Positions 17,563 through 25,760 of a stretch of DNA of 64,000 bases are shown piece after piece (position 1 is the stretch's first letter; each line of letters starts with the position of its first letter). The DNA is from Tenacibaculum sp. MAR_2009_124 (GTDB lineage Bacteria; Bacteroidota; Bacteroidia; Flavobacteriales; Flavobacteriaceae). Made by a program: the position numbers and the translations under genes. Under the pieces are notes generated by a model. That model made no database searches. It saw only the letters and a program-made list of their open reading frames with translations, and was not told where the DNA came from. The DNA lies in the NCBI RefSeq assembly GCF_900105455.1, contig NZ_FNSF01000002.1, positions 613,501 to 677,500 on the forward strand. Reading direction: 5' to 3'.

Positions 17563-18600
17563 TTATATAATTCTTTTCATAACCATTGCTTTCTCTGTAG
17601 TTTCTTCCCATTCTCTATCGGAAATACTATTTTTTGTTATTCCTCCCCCAACATAAATTAAGGCTTCAGAATTTTTTATTTCCATACATCGAAGGTTTAC
17701 AAAAAGTTCGGTAACATTGTTCATATTTAATTCTCCTAAAAAACCTGTATAAAATGAACGATTGTAGTTTTCGTTTTTGATAATAAATTGCTTAGAAGAA
17801 TCTTTTGGTAATCCGCAAACTGCAGGTGTTGGGTGCAATGTTTTTATTAACTCTGAATTAGAAACGGCTAGTTTACCTTCAATTTTTGTTTTTAAATGTA
17901 ATAATGTTCCAGCTTTTATGGTTTCTGTTTTATCTGTATTTAATGTTTTACATAGAGGAGCTAATTTTTCAACGATGTAATCTGTAACAAATTGTTGTTC
18001 TTCAATTTCCTTAGAAGTCCATTTAGGAATCGTATTTTCAATATAGGGTAGTGTTCCAGCTAAAGACATGGTTTCGAAATAATCATTATTAATTTTAACC
18101 AAAGTTTCTGGAGTAGCTCCTAACCAAAGTCCAATTTTTGGGTGAAACCAAATATATACAAGTGCATTAGAATATGTATTTAATAAAGTTTCAAATAGCT
18201 TTATACTATTGAACCCATCTTTGAGATTAACAATTTCTTTTCGAGATAATACAACTTTTTTGAAGTTCTTATTAAGAATAGCATCAATACCTTTGTCAAC
18301 CAAGTTTACATGAAATTCTCTAGAATCATAATCTTTAGAATTTGTTGTTTTTGTAATGTTAATATTACTTTTTGAAAAGGTTTCTTGTAAGAATGTAGAA
18401 CTTTCTTTCGGAATGATAATAGTATCATTTCTATCATCAAATGGAGCAAAAACGAAACCACTTGAGTCCAAATTATTATTGGTATGTATGTTGTCGTTAT
18501 TTTGAAATAACGCTGAAATAATGGTGTCATTAGGTTTTCTATAGCAAACAAAGGAGTGTTTCTTAATCAAAGATTTTTCAATATTCTTAAATATACTCAA
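17563..18600 (-). CDS. menF: Isochorismate synthase (MenF/EntC type)
   Basis: A chorismate-binding enzyme that converts chorismate to isochorismate, the entry step of menaquinone synthesis. The conserved core runs KKVVLSRKEIV, then GATPETLVKI, MSLAGTLPY, HPTPAVCGLPK, RSFYTGFLGE and the C-terminal GGGITKNSISDREWEET. I place the start at the TTG at 18600 (SIFKNIEKSL...), which begins three bases past the hydrolase stop; an ATG at 18648 is possible but would overlap that gene by 46 bases and add 16 residues. The thioesterase and hydrolase upstream suggest a menaquinone block. Salicylate or siderophore use is a less likely alternative. Confidence 0.88.
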   Translation of the reverse strand: MSIFKNIEKSLIKKHSFVCYRKPNDTIISALFQNNDNIHTNNNLDSSGFVFAPFDDRNDTIIIPKESSTFLQETFSKSNINITKTTNSKDYDSREFHVNLVDKGIDAILNKNFKKVVLSRKEIVNLKDGFNSIKLFETLLNTYSNALVYIWFHPKIGLWLGATPETLVKINNDYFETMSLAGTLPYIENTIPKWTSKEIEEQQFVTDYIVEKLAPLCKTLNTDKTETIKAGTLLHLKTKIEGKLAVSNSELIKTLHPTPAVCGLPKDSSKQFIIKNENYNRSFYTGFLGELNMNNVTELFVNLRCMEIKNSEALIYVGGGITKNSISDREWEETTEKAMVMKRII

Positions 18601-18602
18601 TA

Positions 18603-19448
18603 TTAAAGGTTTAAAAGTTGTTGTTTTATTTGTGAAAATTGACTCCAAATCAAATCGTGCCCAGCATCTTTTAACGTAATTAGTTGGAATCGTTCTTTAG
18701 GGAAATGATGCAATAAATATTCGGAGTTGCTATACGGTACTATCCAATCTGCATCTCCATGGATACTAATTATGGTATTCTGGTTTATCTCCCAATTATT
18801 TTCAAAATTAATCAAGTCTTGTTGGTGCGACATTTTCTCTTTTGAAGCTTCTTTCCAAATATCTGGAACTAACCATCTAGTTAATCCCCATTTGTAAAAG
18901 TTGAGCATCCACGGCATGGGTTCCACCTTGCTGTAAACTGCAGGTGCAAGTAAAACGAGATTTGTTATTTTTTTATGGCTAGCTAATGCTATGGGGCCAC
19001 CATACGAATATCCAGTTAGTATTATGGAATTACTGGCGGTTTGCGCGATTAAATCATCTAATAAATCTCTTTCGAAGGCAATACTTTCTTGAACGGAGTT
19101 TTGATCGTTATAGTTGTAGCCAATTCTATCATACGAGATCATATTGTAATTTTTAATAAGATCTTCATCCATCATATATCGTGAAAAATCCAAACACGAA
19201 CCAATAGTTCCATGAACAAATATAATTGTTGGTAAATTCCTGTCGGAAATTACACTAAGAACACGATACGAAAAGTTTTTATAAGTTTTATATGCTAAAA
19301 TAGGTTTTATTGGAGCTTCGTTAAAACGCTGAATTACTTTTTCATCAGATTTGGGAGCGGTCATGGAAACAAACAATACATACACTCCTACAATTAAAAG
19401 TAATAAAACAATACCTGAAATTTTAAAAACTTTTTTTATAGTCTTCAT
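18603..19448 (-). CDS. Membrane-anchored alpha/beta hydrolase
   Basis: A 281-residue protein with an N-terminal membrane helix (about residues 10-30) and an alpha/beta-hydrolase fold outside the membrane. Landmarks are the oxyanion strand IIFVHGTIGS, the nucleophile elbow GYSYGG, the acid in HGDADWIVPY and the catalytic His in DAGHDLIW. It lies between the thioesterase and menF with short gaps, so it is probably cotranscribed. MenH is also an alpha/beta hydrolase, but MenH is cytoplasmic and lacks this anchor, so I do not assign it that role. Confidence 0.8.
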   Translation of the reverse strand: MKTIKKVFKISGIVLLLLIVGVYVLFVSMTAPKSDEKVIQRFNEAPIKPILAYKTYKNFSYRVLSVISDRNLPTIIFVHGTIGSCLDFSRYMMDEDLIKNYNMISYDRIGYNYNDQNSVQESIAFERDLLDDLIAQTASNSIILTGYSYGGPIALASHKKITNLVLLAPAVYSKVEPMPWMLNFYKWGLTRWLVPDIWKEASKEKMSHQQDLINFENNWEINQNTIISIHGDADWIVPYSNSEYLLHHFPKERFQLITLKDAGHDLIWSQFSQIKQQLLNL

Positions 19449-19486
19449 GCCGATTATATTACGTTACAAAAAATACAGTACGTATG

Positions 19487-19906
19487 TTATTTTTTATCAA
19501 GTACAATATTTGTTAGTTTACAAATAGAAATAAGATTCTCATTTTCATCCACAATTTTAATTTCCCATAAATGTGTGGTTCTACCTTTATGAATAGGTTT
19601 AGCTGTAGCAAATACAGTTCCTTCTTTTTTACTCTTAATATGATTAATGCTTAATTCTAAGCCTTTAACAACTTGAGTTTTTGTGTCTGCAAATAAAAAA
19701 CCAGAGGCGCAACTACCAACAGTTTCCGCTAATGCAGCGGTGGCTCCTCCATGAAGTAAACCAAATGGTTGATGTACTTTTGAACTAACTGACATTTTTG
19801 CCGTTAAGAAGTTATCTCCTACGTTGGTAAACTCAATTTCTAAGGTTTCCATTAGAGTATTTCTGTTTAAACCATTTAACTTGTCGAGAATTTTTTGCTT
19901 ATCCAT
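19487..19906 (-). CDS. menI: Hotdog-fold thioesterase, probable 1,4-dihydroxy-2-naphthoyl-CoA hydrolase
   Basis: A 139-residue single hotdog domain. It follows the E. coli YdiI/MenI pattern closely, with the substrate loop HQPFGLLHGGATAALAET holding the catalytic set Gln46, His52 and Glu61, then GLELSINHIKSKKEG and a C-terminal strand SICKLTNIVL. MenI releases CoA from DHNA-CoA in menaquinone synthesis. The gene sits two genes upstream of menF on the same strand, which favours this role over the PaaI phenylacetyl-CoA thioesterase. It shares a palindromic divergent promoter with the gene at 19966. Confidence 0.82.
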   Translation of the reverse strand: MDKQKILDKLNGLNRNTLMETLEIEFTNVGDNFLTAKMSVSSKVHQPFGLLHGGATAALAETVGSCASGFLFADTKTQVVKGLELSINHIKSKKEGTVFATAKPIHKGRTTHLWEIKIVDENENLISICKLTNIVLDKK

Positions 19907-19911
19907 ATAAC

Positions 19912-19944
19912 TTGAGAAATATCGTTCAAAAATACGTATTTTTG
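19912..19944. promoter_or_regulatory. Divergent promoters built on one 18-base palindrome
   Basis: Bases 19927-19944 read CAAAAATACGTATTTTTG, a perfect palindrome that places a TAnnTTTG box on each strand. The plus box (19937-19944) has a TTG 22 bases upstream at 19912-19914 and serves the gene at 19966. The minus box (19934-19927) lies 20 bases before the thioesterase ATG at 19906. Two polymerases could not occupy both boxes at once. Confidence 0.55.
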
Positions 19945-19965
19945 TAGCTATAAAAAATTACCAAC

Positions 19966-20475
19966 ATGTATAAAGTTCGAGCGATATTAGATACGGAGGA
20001 AGATGTGATTAGAACCTTGACAATTAATGAAAACGGATCTTTGGAAGATTTGCATTTTTCTTTAGCAAAATCTTTCGGTTTCGACGGTCAAGAAATGGCC
20101 TCGTTTTATGTTGCTGATGCCGAATGGAATCAAGGGGAGGAAATACCCTTGTTTAATATGGCAGAAGTAGGAGAGGGAGTATCAATGGCTACTTGTGTTT
20201 TAAAAGATACATTGCCAAATAAAAATGATAAACTGATTTATGTTTATGATTTTTTCAATATGTGGACATTTTATATTGAAGTAGTTGATTTCTCAAATGA
20301 AACAATAGAAGAATCGAAAGTGATTTTAACTGTTGGCGAAATGCCAAAAGAAAACGAAAATAATACATTTGATATTCAAGATCTTTCAAAAGACTCGGAT
20401 GATAATTTTAACGATGACTTTGATGATTTTAGTAATTTTCAAAGTTTAGATGATATAGATTTAGATAAATATTAA
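19966..20475 (+). CDS. pRiA4b ORF-3-like / IS1096 TnpR-like domain protein
   Basis: A 169-residue protein. Residues about 1-130 match the plasmid pRiA4b ORF-3-like fold (MYKVRAILDTEEDVIRTLTI, then LAKSFGFDGQEMASFYV, then a YVYDFFNMWTFYIEVVDF strand). The tail is strongly acidic (DDFDDFSNFQSLDDIDLDKY). The domain name comes from mobile elements, but in Flavobacteriia the gene is part of the chromosomal core and nothing here suggests mobility. Its stop codon overlaps the ATG of the Sua5 gene by one base. Function unknown. Confidence 0.8.
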   Translation: MYKVRAILDTEEDVIRTLTINENGSLEDLHFSLAKSFGFDGQEMASFYVADAEWNQGEEIPLFNMAEVGEGVSMATCVLKDTLPNKNDKLIYVYDFFNMWTFYIEVVDFSNETIEESKVILTVGEMPKENENNTFDIQDLSKDSDDNFNDDFDDFSNFQSLDDIDLDKY

Positions 20476-21095
20476 TGGCACAATTTATAAAGCTTTATAA
20501 CGAGAATCCTAATCCAAAGGAAATAAATAAAATAGTAAAAGTTTTACAACGTGGTGGTATTATAATCTATCCAACGGATACTGTTTATGGATTAGGTTGT
20601 GATATTACAAATACAAAAGCTTTAGAAAGGATCGCCAAAATAAAAGGAGTTAAATTAGAAAAAACTAGTTTCTCGTTTGTGTGTAACGATTTAAGTCATT
20701 TATCTGACTATGTGAAGCAAATTGATACACCAACGTATAAAATTTTAAAAAGATCTTTACCAGGCCCTTATACTTTTGTTTTGCCTGGAAGTAATTCATT
20801 ACCAAGAGTGTTCAAGAAAAGAAAAACTGTTGGAATAAGAGTGCCTGACAATAATATTGCGAGAGCAATTGTGAAGGCTCTAGGAAATCCTATTGTTTCA
20901 AGTTCAATTCATGATGAAGATGAAATTATAGAATATACCACAGACCCAGAATTGATTTTTGAAAAGTGGCAAAATATAGTAGATGTTGTTGTAGACGGTG
21001 GATATGGAGATAACTACCCTTCTACAGTAATAGATTTAACAACGGATGAACCAGAAGTGATTAGAGAGGGAAAAGGTAGTTTAAATGTTTTATAA
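20475..21095 (+). CDS. L-threonylcarbamoyladenylate synthase (Sua5/YciO/YrdC/YwlC family)
   Basis: Makes threonylcarbamoyl-AMP from threonine, bicarbonate and ATP for the t6A modification of ANN-decoding tRNAs. The 206-residue protein shows GGIIIYPTDTVYGLGCDITN, SLPGPYTFVLPGS, KTVGIRVPD, PIVSSSIH and a C-terminal TVIDLTTDEPEVIREGKG strand. It has only the YrdC domain, without the Sua5 C-terminal extension. Some relatives in this subgroup (YciO) are not t6A enzymes, so the reaction is assigned at family level. It overlaps the genes on both sides, by 1 and 11 bases. Confidence 0.88.
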   Translation: MAQFIKLYNENPNPKEINKIVKVLQRGGIIIYPTDTVYGLGCDITNTKALERIAKIKGVKLEKTSFSFVCNDLSHLSDYVKQIDTPTYKILKRSLPGPYTFVLPGSNSLPRVFKKRKTVGIRVPDNNIARAIVKALGNPIVSSSIHDEDEIIEYTTDPELIFEKWQNIVDVVVDGGYGDNYPSTVIDLTTDEPEVIREGKGSLNVL

Positions 21096-21768
21096 CTTTC
21101 CGATAAGGTTTCCAAATGATAGCGGCCCCATTTATCAGGAAACGTTACAGGGGCGTTTACCAGTTGAGCCTTTCAATACGTTTAGTAATCTTATATTTAT
21201 AGCTATTTTAATTTACTTCGGAAATAAGATTCGTAAAAATCCAAAAAAGCACCCATTTTTTTTATTTGCAATCCCAGTGATATTCTCTAGTTGGATTGGA
21301 GGTACCATCTATCATGGAACACGAAGTCATGAATTCTGGTTGGTATTAGACTGGTTACCTATTATGCTCGTTTGTCTTGGAGGTATTGTTTATTTTATTG
21401 GGAAGATTAAGAAGAAATGGTGGCAAAGGTTGTTATTGTTTGTAGGTTTTTTAACCCTTTTAATTGTTCCTAGAATGTTACCACTTCCAAAGGAATATAG
21501 AATTTCTTTTGGATATTTGGTTACTGCTTTTTCAGTAATCACTCCTTTTTTATGGTATGCTTATTTAACACATTGGAAAAACAGCAGAGACATATTTTTA
21601 GGTATTTTAATTTTTGGAATTGCCATTGTTTTTAGAACTCTTGATAATTTAATAGAAATTTTACCGATGGGAACACATTGGTTGTGGCATACCTTTGGTG
21701 GTATTGCTGTGTTTTTTATGCTTAATTATGTATATAAAGATAAAGAGTCGGTAGAGTCAATTATTTAA
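21085..21768 (+). CDS. Ceramidase-like multi-pass membrane protein (CREST superfamily)
   Basis: A 227-residue protein with about seven hydrophobic helices. The metal-site residues of the alkaline ceramidase/CREST fold can be placed: Ser in SSWIGGTIYHGTRSHE with its His, Asp in LVLDWLP, and two His in GTHWLWHTFGG near the C-terminus. In that superfamily these bind Zn and hydrolyse an amide such as ceramide. The opening NDSGPIYQETLQGRLPVEPFNTFSN also recalls ceramidases. It overlaps the Sua5 gene by 11 bases and closes the three-gene operon. Substrate unproven. Confidence 0.65.
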   Translation: MFYNFPIRFPNDSGPIYQETLQGRLPVEPFNTFSNLIFIAILIYFGNKIRKNPKKHPFFLFAIPVIFSSWIGGTIYHGTRSHEFWLVLDWLPIMLVCLGGIVYFIGKIKKKWWQRLLLFVGFLTLLIVPRMLPLPKEYRISFGYLVTAFSVITPFLWYAYLTHWKNSRDIFLGILIFGIAIVFRTLDNLIEILPMGTHWLWHTFGGIAVFFMLNYVYKDKESVESII

Positions 21769-22759
21769 GATCTTCGTATTTTTTTCTACCTAAAATAAAG
21801 TGCTGCCAAACTACAGATGAGTGTAAGTTATAATTTGATTTCTTTTGAAGTTTTCTTCTTTTACTTAAAAATTTGAAAAAGTTTTTATAAAAGCTTAAAT
21901 GCGCTTTTAAAATAGCGAGAGTATGAACAGGACGTAACTCTACAATGAATTTAATTCCTGCAATTCCGTCCAAGATAAGTCTAGAAAAAATCACAAACAA
22001 AAACCAACGTTTAGGCACATTTTTAACAACATTTAGTAGACTGTTTCTAAAGTTTAAAAACGTTTTATGCGGATTACTTTCTTGCAAAGTAGCACCACCA
22101 ACATGATATACGGTAGAACTTCCAACGTATTTTACTTTATGACCTTCATTTTGAGCACGCCAACATAAATCTATTTCTTCTTGATGAGCGAAATAATCTT
22201 CGTCAAAACCACCTAATTTGCGATATACTTCTGATCTAATAAACATGCAAGCTCCTGAAGCCCAAAATATCTCGTTAGTATCATTGAATTGACCCGTATC
22301 GGTTTCTAAGAAGTTAAACACTCTTCCACGGCAATAAGGATATCCATATAGATCAATAAATCCTCCACCTGCCCCGGCGTATTCAAATTTGGTTTTGTCT
22401 TTAAAATCTAAAAGTTTTGGTTGAACTATAGCCGTATTTACTTCGTTTTTAAAAGTGTTAGCAATAGGTGTGAGCCAATTTTCAGTAACCTCTATGTCTG
22501 AATTTATTAAACAATATATATCTGCTTGAATATGTTGTAAGGCGTCATTATACCCTTTGGCATAACCTCCGTTAACTTTATTTTGAACAATTTCTACAGA
22601 TGGAAAGTGTTCTTCTATATAAGTAATGGAAGTATCAGTAGAAGCATTATCTGCCACATAAACTTGAGCCTCTTTCGAGCTGAAATTCACAATGCTAGGT
22701 AAAAATTGCTCTAACAATTTTCTACCGTTCCAGTTTAATATGACAATGGCTATTTTCAA
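21761..22759 (-). CDS. Glycosyltransferase family 2 (rhamnosyltransferase-like)
   Basis: A 332-residue inverting GT2 enzyme. It opens with KIAIVILNWNGRKLLEQFLP, then shows VADNAST, NGGYAKGYNDAL, the DxD-type INSDIEV, and the acceptor-side WASGACMFIRSEVYRKLGGFDE with HQEEIDLCWR. The C-terminal region after about residue 235 has hydrophobic, basic stretches that suggest membrane association. Similar enzymes add rhamnose to lipopolysaccharide or polysaccharide, but the sugar is not certain. The start is TTG at 22759, five bases past a TATTTTTG box. It converges on the ceramidase-like gene, whose end it overlaps by eight bases. Confidence 0.88.
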   Translation of the reverse strand: MKIAIVILNWNGRKLLEQFLPSIVNFSSKEAQVYVADNASTDTSITYIEEHFPSVEIVQNKVNGGYAKGYNDALQHIQADIYCLINSDIEVTENWLTPIANTFKNEVNTAIVQPKLLDFKDKTKFEYAGAGGGFIDLYGYPYCRGRVFNFLETDTGQFNDTNEIFWASGACMFIRSEVYRKLGGFDEDYFAHQEEIDLCWRAQNEGHKVKYVGSSTVYHVGGATLQESNPHKTFLNFRNSLLNVVKNVPKRWFLFVIFSRLILDGIAGIKFIVELRPVHTLAILKAHLSFYKNFFKFLSKRRKLQKKSNYNLHSSVVWQHFILGRKKYEDLK

Positions 22760-22764
22760 GTTGC

Positions 22765-22772
22765 CAAAAATA
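22765..22772 (-). promoter_or_regulatory. -7 promoter box of the GT2 gene
   Basis: The minus strand reads TATTTTTG-GCAAC-TTG, the box being five bases before the TTG start codon. This supports that start and a very short or absent leader. Confidence 0.45.
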
Positions 22773-22862
22773 CATTTTTAAAGTGAGTTATAATCAGAAT
22801 TAAAGGTTAATTTACTAAAGCTCGTTTTTTGGATGCAACTATTTGTTAGTTACGTTTTTCAA

Positions 22863-23306
22863 TTAAGAGTACTCAGGAATATCTCTTAAAAAAACATAGC
22901 GTTCATTTTCTGTATCTAGCATGCAATAAAAATGTTCTAAACCATTGGTTACAACTAAAAAATCAGCATTGAGTTTTAAGTTATATCGGGCAATTTGATC
23001 AAAAGTTGCTTGTGTTATTTTAACCTTTGGAGCTTTACATTCTACAATGATGTTGGGAGTACCTTGTTTATCGAAAATCACAATATCCGTCCTTTTTTTC
23101 AATTGATTAATAGTCAATTGTTTTTCTACGGCAATTAGTGAAGCGGGATATTTTTTAACCTCCATTAAATACATAACAAAATGCTGTCTTACCCATTCTT
23201 CAGGAGTTAATACCAAATATTTTTTTCTTAAGCAATCAAAAATAAGCGTCTTATTTTCGTTACTTTTGAGCTTGAAATTAAAGGTGGGTAGGTTTAATTT
23301 TTGCAT
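22863..23306 (-). CDS. Stand-alone HsdR_N-type PD-(D/E)XK nuclease-like protein
   Basis: A 147-residue protein matching the N-terminal domain of type I restriction HsdR subunits. The motif is visible as RTDIVIFDK, then PNIIVECKAPK, followed by a Gln-rich helix (TFDQIARYNLKL) and FLVVTNGLEHFY. All putative catalytic residues (Asp, Glu, Lys) are present. No helicase, HsdM or HsdS lies nearby, so this is not a restriction system. In Bacteroidota the gene is commonly found next to holA, as here, on the opposite strand. A repair or replication role would be an inference. Confidence 0.8.
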   Translation of the reverse strand: MQKLNLPTFNFKLKSNENKTLIFDCLRKKYLVLTPEEWVRQHFVMYLMEVKKYPASLIAVEKQLTINQLKKRTDIVIFDKQGTPNIIVECKAPKVKITQATFDQIARYNLKLNADFLVVTNGLEHFYCMLDTENERYVFLRDIPEYS

Positions 23307-23310
23307 TGTT

Positions 23311-23318
23311 CAAAAATA
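23311..23318 (-). promoter_or_regulatory. -7 promoter box of the HsdR_N-type gene
   Basis: The minus strand reads TATTTTTG-AACA-ATG, exactly four bases from box to start codon, the same geometry as at uvrB and the kinase gene. Confidence 0.45.
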
Positions 23319-23368
23319 CATGAATTTTTCTACTTAACAGTTTTCTTACTTAATGGTATTTATAATAT

Positions 23369-24373
23369 ATGAATGAAGTAACGCATCTTATCAACGATAT
23401 AAAAAATGGCAATTACAAACCTATTTATTTTTTAATGGGAGAGGAGCCTTATTATATCGATAAAATTTCAGAGTATATTGAGAGTAATGTTTTGGATGAA
23501 TCTGAAAAAGGTTTTAATCAAGTGGTAATGTATGGTCGTGATGTTTCTATCGAAGAAATAGTATCTTCAGCTAAACGATTTCCAATGATGGCGGAGCATC
23601 AAGTAATTATTGTGAAAGAAGCGCAAGATTTAAGCAGAACTATTGATAAAATTGAATCCTATGCAAATCAACCTCAGCCTTCAACTATTCTAGTTTTTAA
23701 CTATAAATACAAAAAGCTAGATAAACGTAAAAAAGCGTATAAAGCAATTTCCAAAAATGGAGTATTGTTTGAAAGCAAAAAATTGTATGAAAACCAAGTG
23801 GCCGACTGGATACGTAAGGTTTTAGGTGGTAAGAAGTACAATATAGAGCCTAAAGCATCGCAAATGCTTGTGGAGTTTTTAGGAACTGACTTGAGTAAAA
23901 TTAGTAACGAATTGGAAAAGTTGGTTTCTGTATTACCAGCTGAAACCATAATCAGTGCTCAACATATTGAAGAGAATATTGGGATTTCGAAAGACTTCAA
24001 TAATTTTGAATTACGCAAAGCGGTAGGGGAAAAGGATATTGTAAAAGCAAATCGAATTATTACATATTTCGCTCAAAACCCTAAGAATAACCCTTTAGTG
24101 ATGACAATTTCGTTGCTGAATAGCTTTTTCACACAATTGTTAATGTACCATGGTTTAAAAGATAAATCAAAGGCTTCTGTAGCTAAAAACTTGGGAGTGA
24201 ATCCTTATTTCGTCGATGATTATGTTACTGCTGCTCGAAATTATCCAATGAGAAAAGTATCACAAGTAATAGCATTATTAAGAGATGCTGATATGAAAAG
24301 TAAAGGAGTAGGAGGAAATGCACTATCGCAATCCGATATTTTAAAAGAATTACTTTTTATGATTTTACATTAA
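23369..24373 (+). CDS. holA: DNA polymerase III subunit delta
   Basis: HolA is the wrench subunit of the clamp loader that opens the beta clamp. The 334-residue protein has the family's N-terminal PIYFLMGEEPYYIDKIS, ARRFPMM-like SAKRFPMMAEHQVIIVKEAQ, the middle LVEFLGTDLSKISNELEKL segment, and the C-terminal helical collar domain (VGGNALSQSDILKELLFMIL). Length is typical. It has its own terminator hairpin and is divergent from the HsdR_N-type gene. Confidence 0.92.
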   Translation: MNEVTHLINDIKNGNYKPIYFLMGEEPYYIDKISEYIESNVLDESEKGFNQVVMYGRDVSIEEIVSSAKRFPMMAEHQVIIVKEAQDLSRTIDKIESYANQPQPSTILVFNYKYKKLDKRKKAYKAISKNGVLFESKKLYENQVADWIRKVLGGKKYNIEPKASQMLVEFLGTDLSKISNELEKLVSVLPAETIISAQHIEENIGISKDFNNFELRKAVGEKDIVKANRIITYFAQNPKNNPLVMTISLLNSFFTQLLMYHGLKDKSKASVAKNLGVNPYFVDDYVTAARNYPMRKVSQVIALLRDADMKSKGVGGNALSQSDILKELLFMILH

Positions 24374-24375
24374 GC

Positions 24376-24395
24376 GAAGTTTTACAGGAAACTTC
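24376..24395 (+). terminator. Terminator of holA
   Basis: GAAGTTT at 24376-24382 pairs with AAACTTC at 24389-24395 around TACAGG, followed by TTTT, only a few bases past the holA stop. A second imperfect hairpin (24410-24442, AGCTCAA with TTGAGCT) lies next to it and may serve the convergent hydrolase gene. Confidence 0.6.
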
Positions 24396-24462
24396 TTTTA
24401 AAAAGTAAGCTCAACTCTTTAAAGATTTTTTAAGAATTGAGCTGAAATACTTTCTCCTGAAA

Positions 24463-25593
24463 CTAGTTTAACCAGTTGTGTTTTTCAAAAATTTCAACGC
24501 CTTTGTTTAGTAAGTAACTATAATGATTTAAAGGCCTATTGAAAAGTCCTATGTAGGTAATGTCGTGTTTCGGTAAATATACATGAAAAGCTCTAAAACC
24601 TCCTTGAGATCCTGTATGCATTATATATTTAGTATTCACATTGATATGTTTATACTTAAAAGTATTTCCAAGAAACCAGCTATATCCAATTTTGGGATCT
24701 TCTTCACTTTTCCAGTTTACTGGTGAGAAAATAGTTCTAGATTCATTTGTCAATTCTTTACTAAGAAAAACATTGTTTTGAATAGCCTTTTCATATTTAA
24801 CCAAATCTAAAACCGAACACCATATTCCTCCGTTTCCTGCAGCGGCGAATGTTGGGACTTCACCGTAGTCGTATTCTTGAAATACTCCTTTCCTTCCTTC
24901 ATAATAACCATGTGCCACATTAGAATCAGGGAACGATCCATTGGTAATTTTGCTATGATCCATTCCAGAAGGTTTAAAAATGTTTTCGATAACAAAATCT
25001 TGCCAAGGTTGTTTTGTAACCGATTCAATAATTAAAGCTAAACCATTATAAGCAGGATTTGAATAGGTGTATTTTTCTCCTGGTTGAAACAACAGGCTAT
25101 CCACTTTTTTTAAAGGTTCAAAGTTAGCGGTGTCTTTGGCCGTTATATAAAAGTCTTGATTGTTATAAACATCTCTAGCATCTGGAATTCCAGAGGTATG
25201 AGTTAAAAAATGCTTTATTTTTATATCTTTAACAAGTGATTTGTTTTTGAAATCAGGGAAATATTTTAAAATATGATCATTAATATCTAGCTGTTTCCTT
25301 TCATGTAAAATTAAGATGGCATTAGATACAAATGTTTTGGAAATAGAACCCGTATTGAATATAGTGTTTTCCGAATTTTTTTCTCCAGATTCTATATCTG
25401 AAACTCCATAGCTTTTTGAGAAAATAGTATTCTCTCCTTTTTTTATTATAATGGATCCTCCTGGTTCGTTTTCTAAAAAGAACTCTTTAGTAAATAAGTT
25501 CTCCAATTCAGTAGTAATAGTCTTCTTAGATTTTTCTTTATTGCATGAAACTAAAATGAGTAATGCTAGTATTAATAGATTGTGTTTTTTCAT
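24463..25593 (-). CDS. Serine hydrolase lipoprotein (beta-lactamase class C family)
   Basis: A 376-residue lipoprotein: MKKHNLLILALLILVSCNKE has the lipobox Cys at residue 17. The beta-lactamase/DD-peptidase fold shows the nucleophile Ser and general base Lys in TGSISKTFVS (SxxK), YSNPAYNG (YxN) and HTGSQGGFR in place of the KTG box. Such proteins are esterases, D-aminopeptidases or peptidoglycan hydrolases rather than antibiotic-degrading enzymes, and the substrate cannot be told. It is probably monocistronic. Confidence 0.85.
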   Translation of the reverse strand: MKKHNLLILALLILVSCNKEKSKKTITTELENLFTKEFFLENEPGGSIIIKKGENTIFSKSYGVSDIESGEKNSENTIFNTGSISKTFVSNAILILHERKQLDINDHILKYFPDFKNKSLVKDIKIKHFLTHTSGIPDARDVYNNQDFYITAKDTANFEPLKKVDSLLFQPGEKYTYSNPAYNGLALIIESVTKQPWQDFVIENIFKPSGMDHSKITNGSFPDSNVAHGYYEGRKGVFQEYDYGEVPTFAAAGNGGIWCSVLDLVKYEKAIQNNVFLSKELTNESRTIFSPVNWKSEEDPKIGYSWFLGNTFKYKHINVNTKYIMHTGSQGGFRAFHVYLPKHDITYIGLFNRPLNHYSYLLNKGVEIFEKHNWLN

Positions 25594-25698
25594 TATTAAG
25601 TAGGTTAGTAATATTTATTCTCATGGTAAATATAGAAATTTACTGATGTAAAGGACATAAAAAAGGGAACATAGTCTTGTAATTTTTAATTAATAAAA

Positions 25699-25730
25699 AA
25701 CTCTGGACTTATGTGTATAAGTCCAGAGTT
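25699..25730 (-). terminator. Intrinsic terminator of the barrel-protein gene
   Basis: AACTCTGGACTTA at 25699-25711 pairs with TAAGTCCAGAGTT at 25718-25730. On the minus strand it is followed by a T run and lies 30 bases past the stop of the barrel protein. Confidence 0.75.
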
Positions 25731-25760
25731 CTTTGAAGGGGAGAGTTTTGAGTTAGTTTT

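Noticed and set aside
19966..20475. IS1096/pRiA4b name suggesting a mobile element
   Set aside because: No terminal inverted repeats, target duplications or transposase; the gene is embedded in an operon with a housekeeping gene.
22863..23306. Remnant of a type I restriction system
   Set aside because: The domain is complete, has its own promoter box and there are no HsdM, HsdS or helicase fragments nearby.
24463..25593. Antibiotic-resistance class C beta-lactamase
   Set aside because: It is a lipoprotein with HTG in place of KTG and resembles the large group of related esterases and peptidases.
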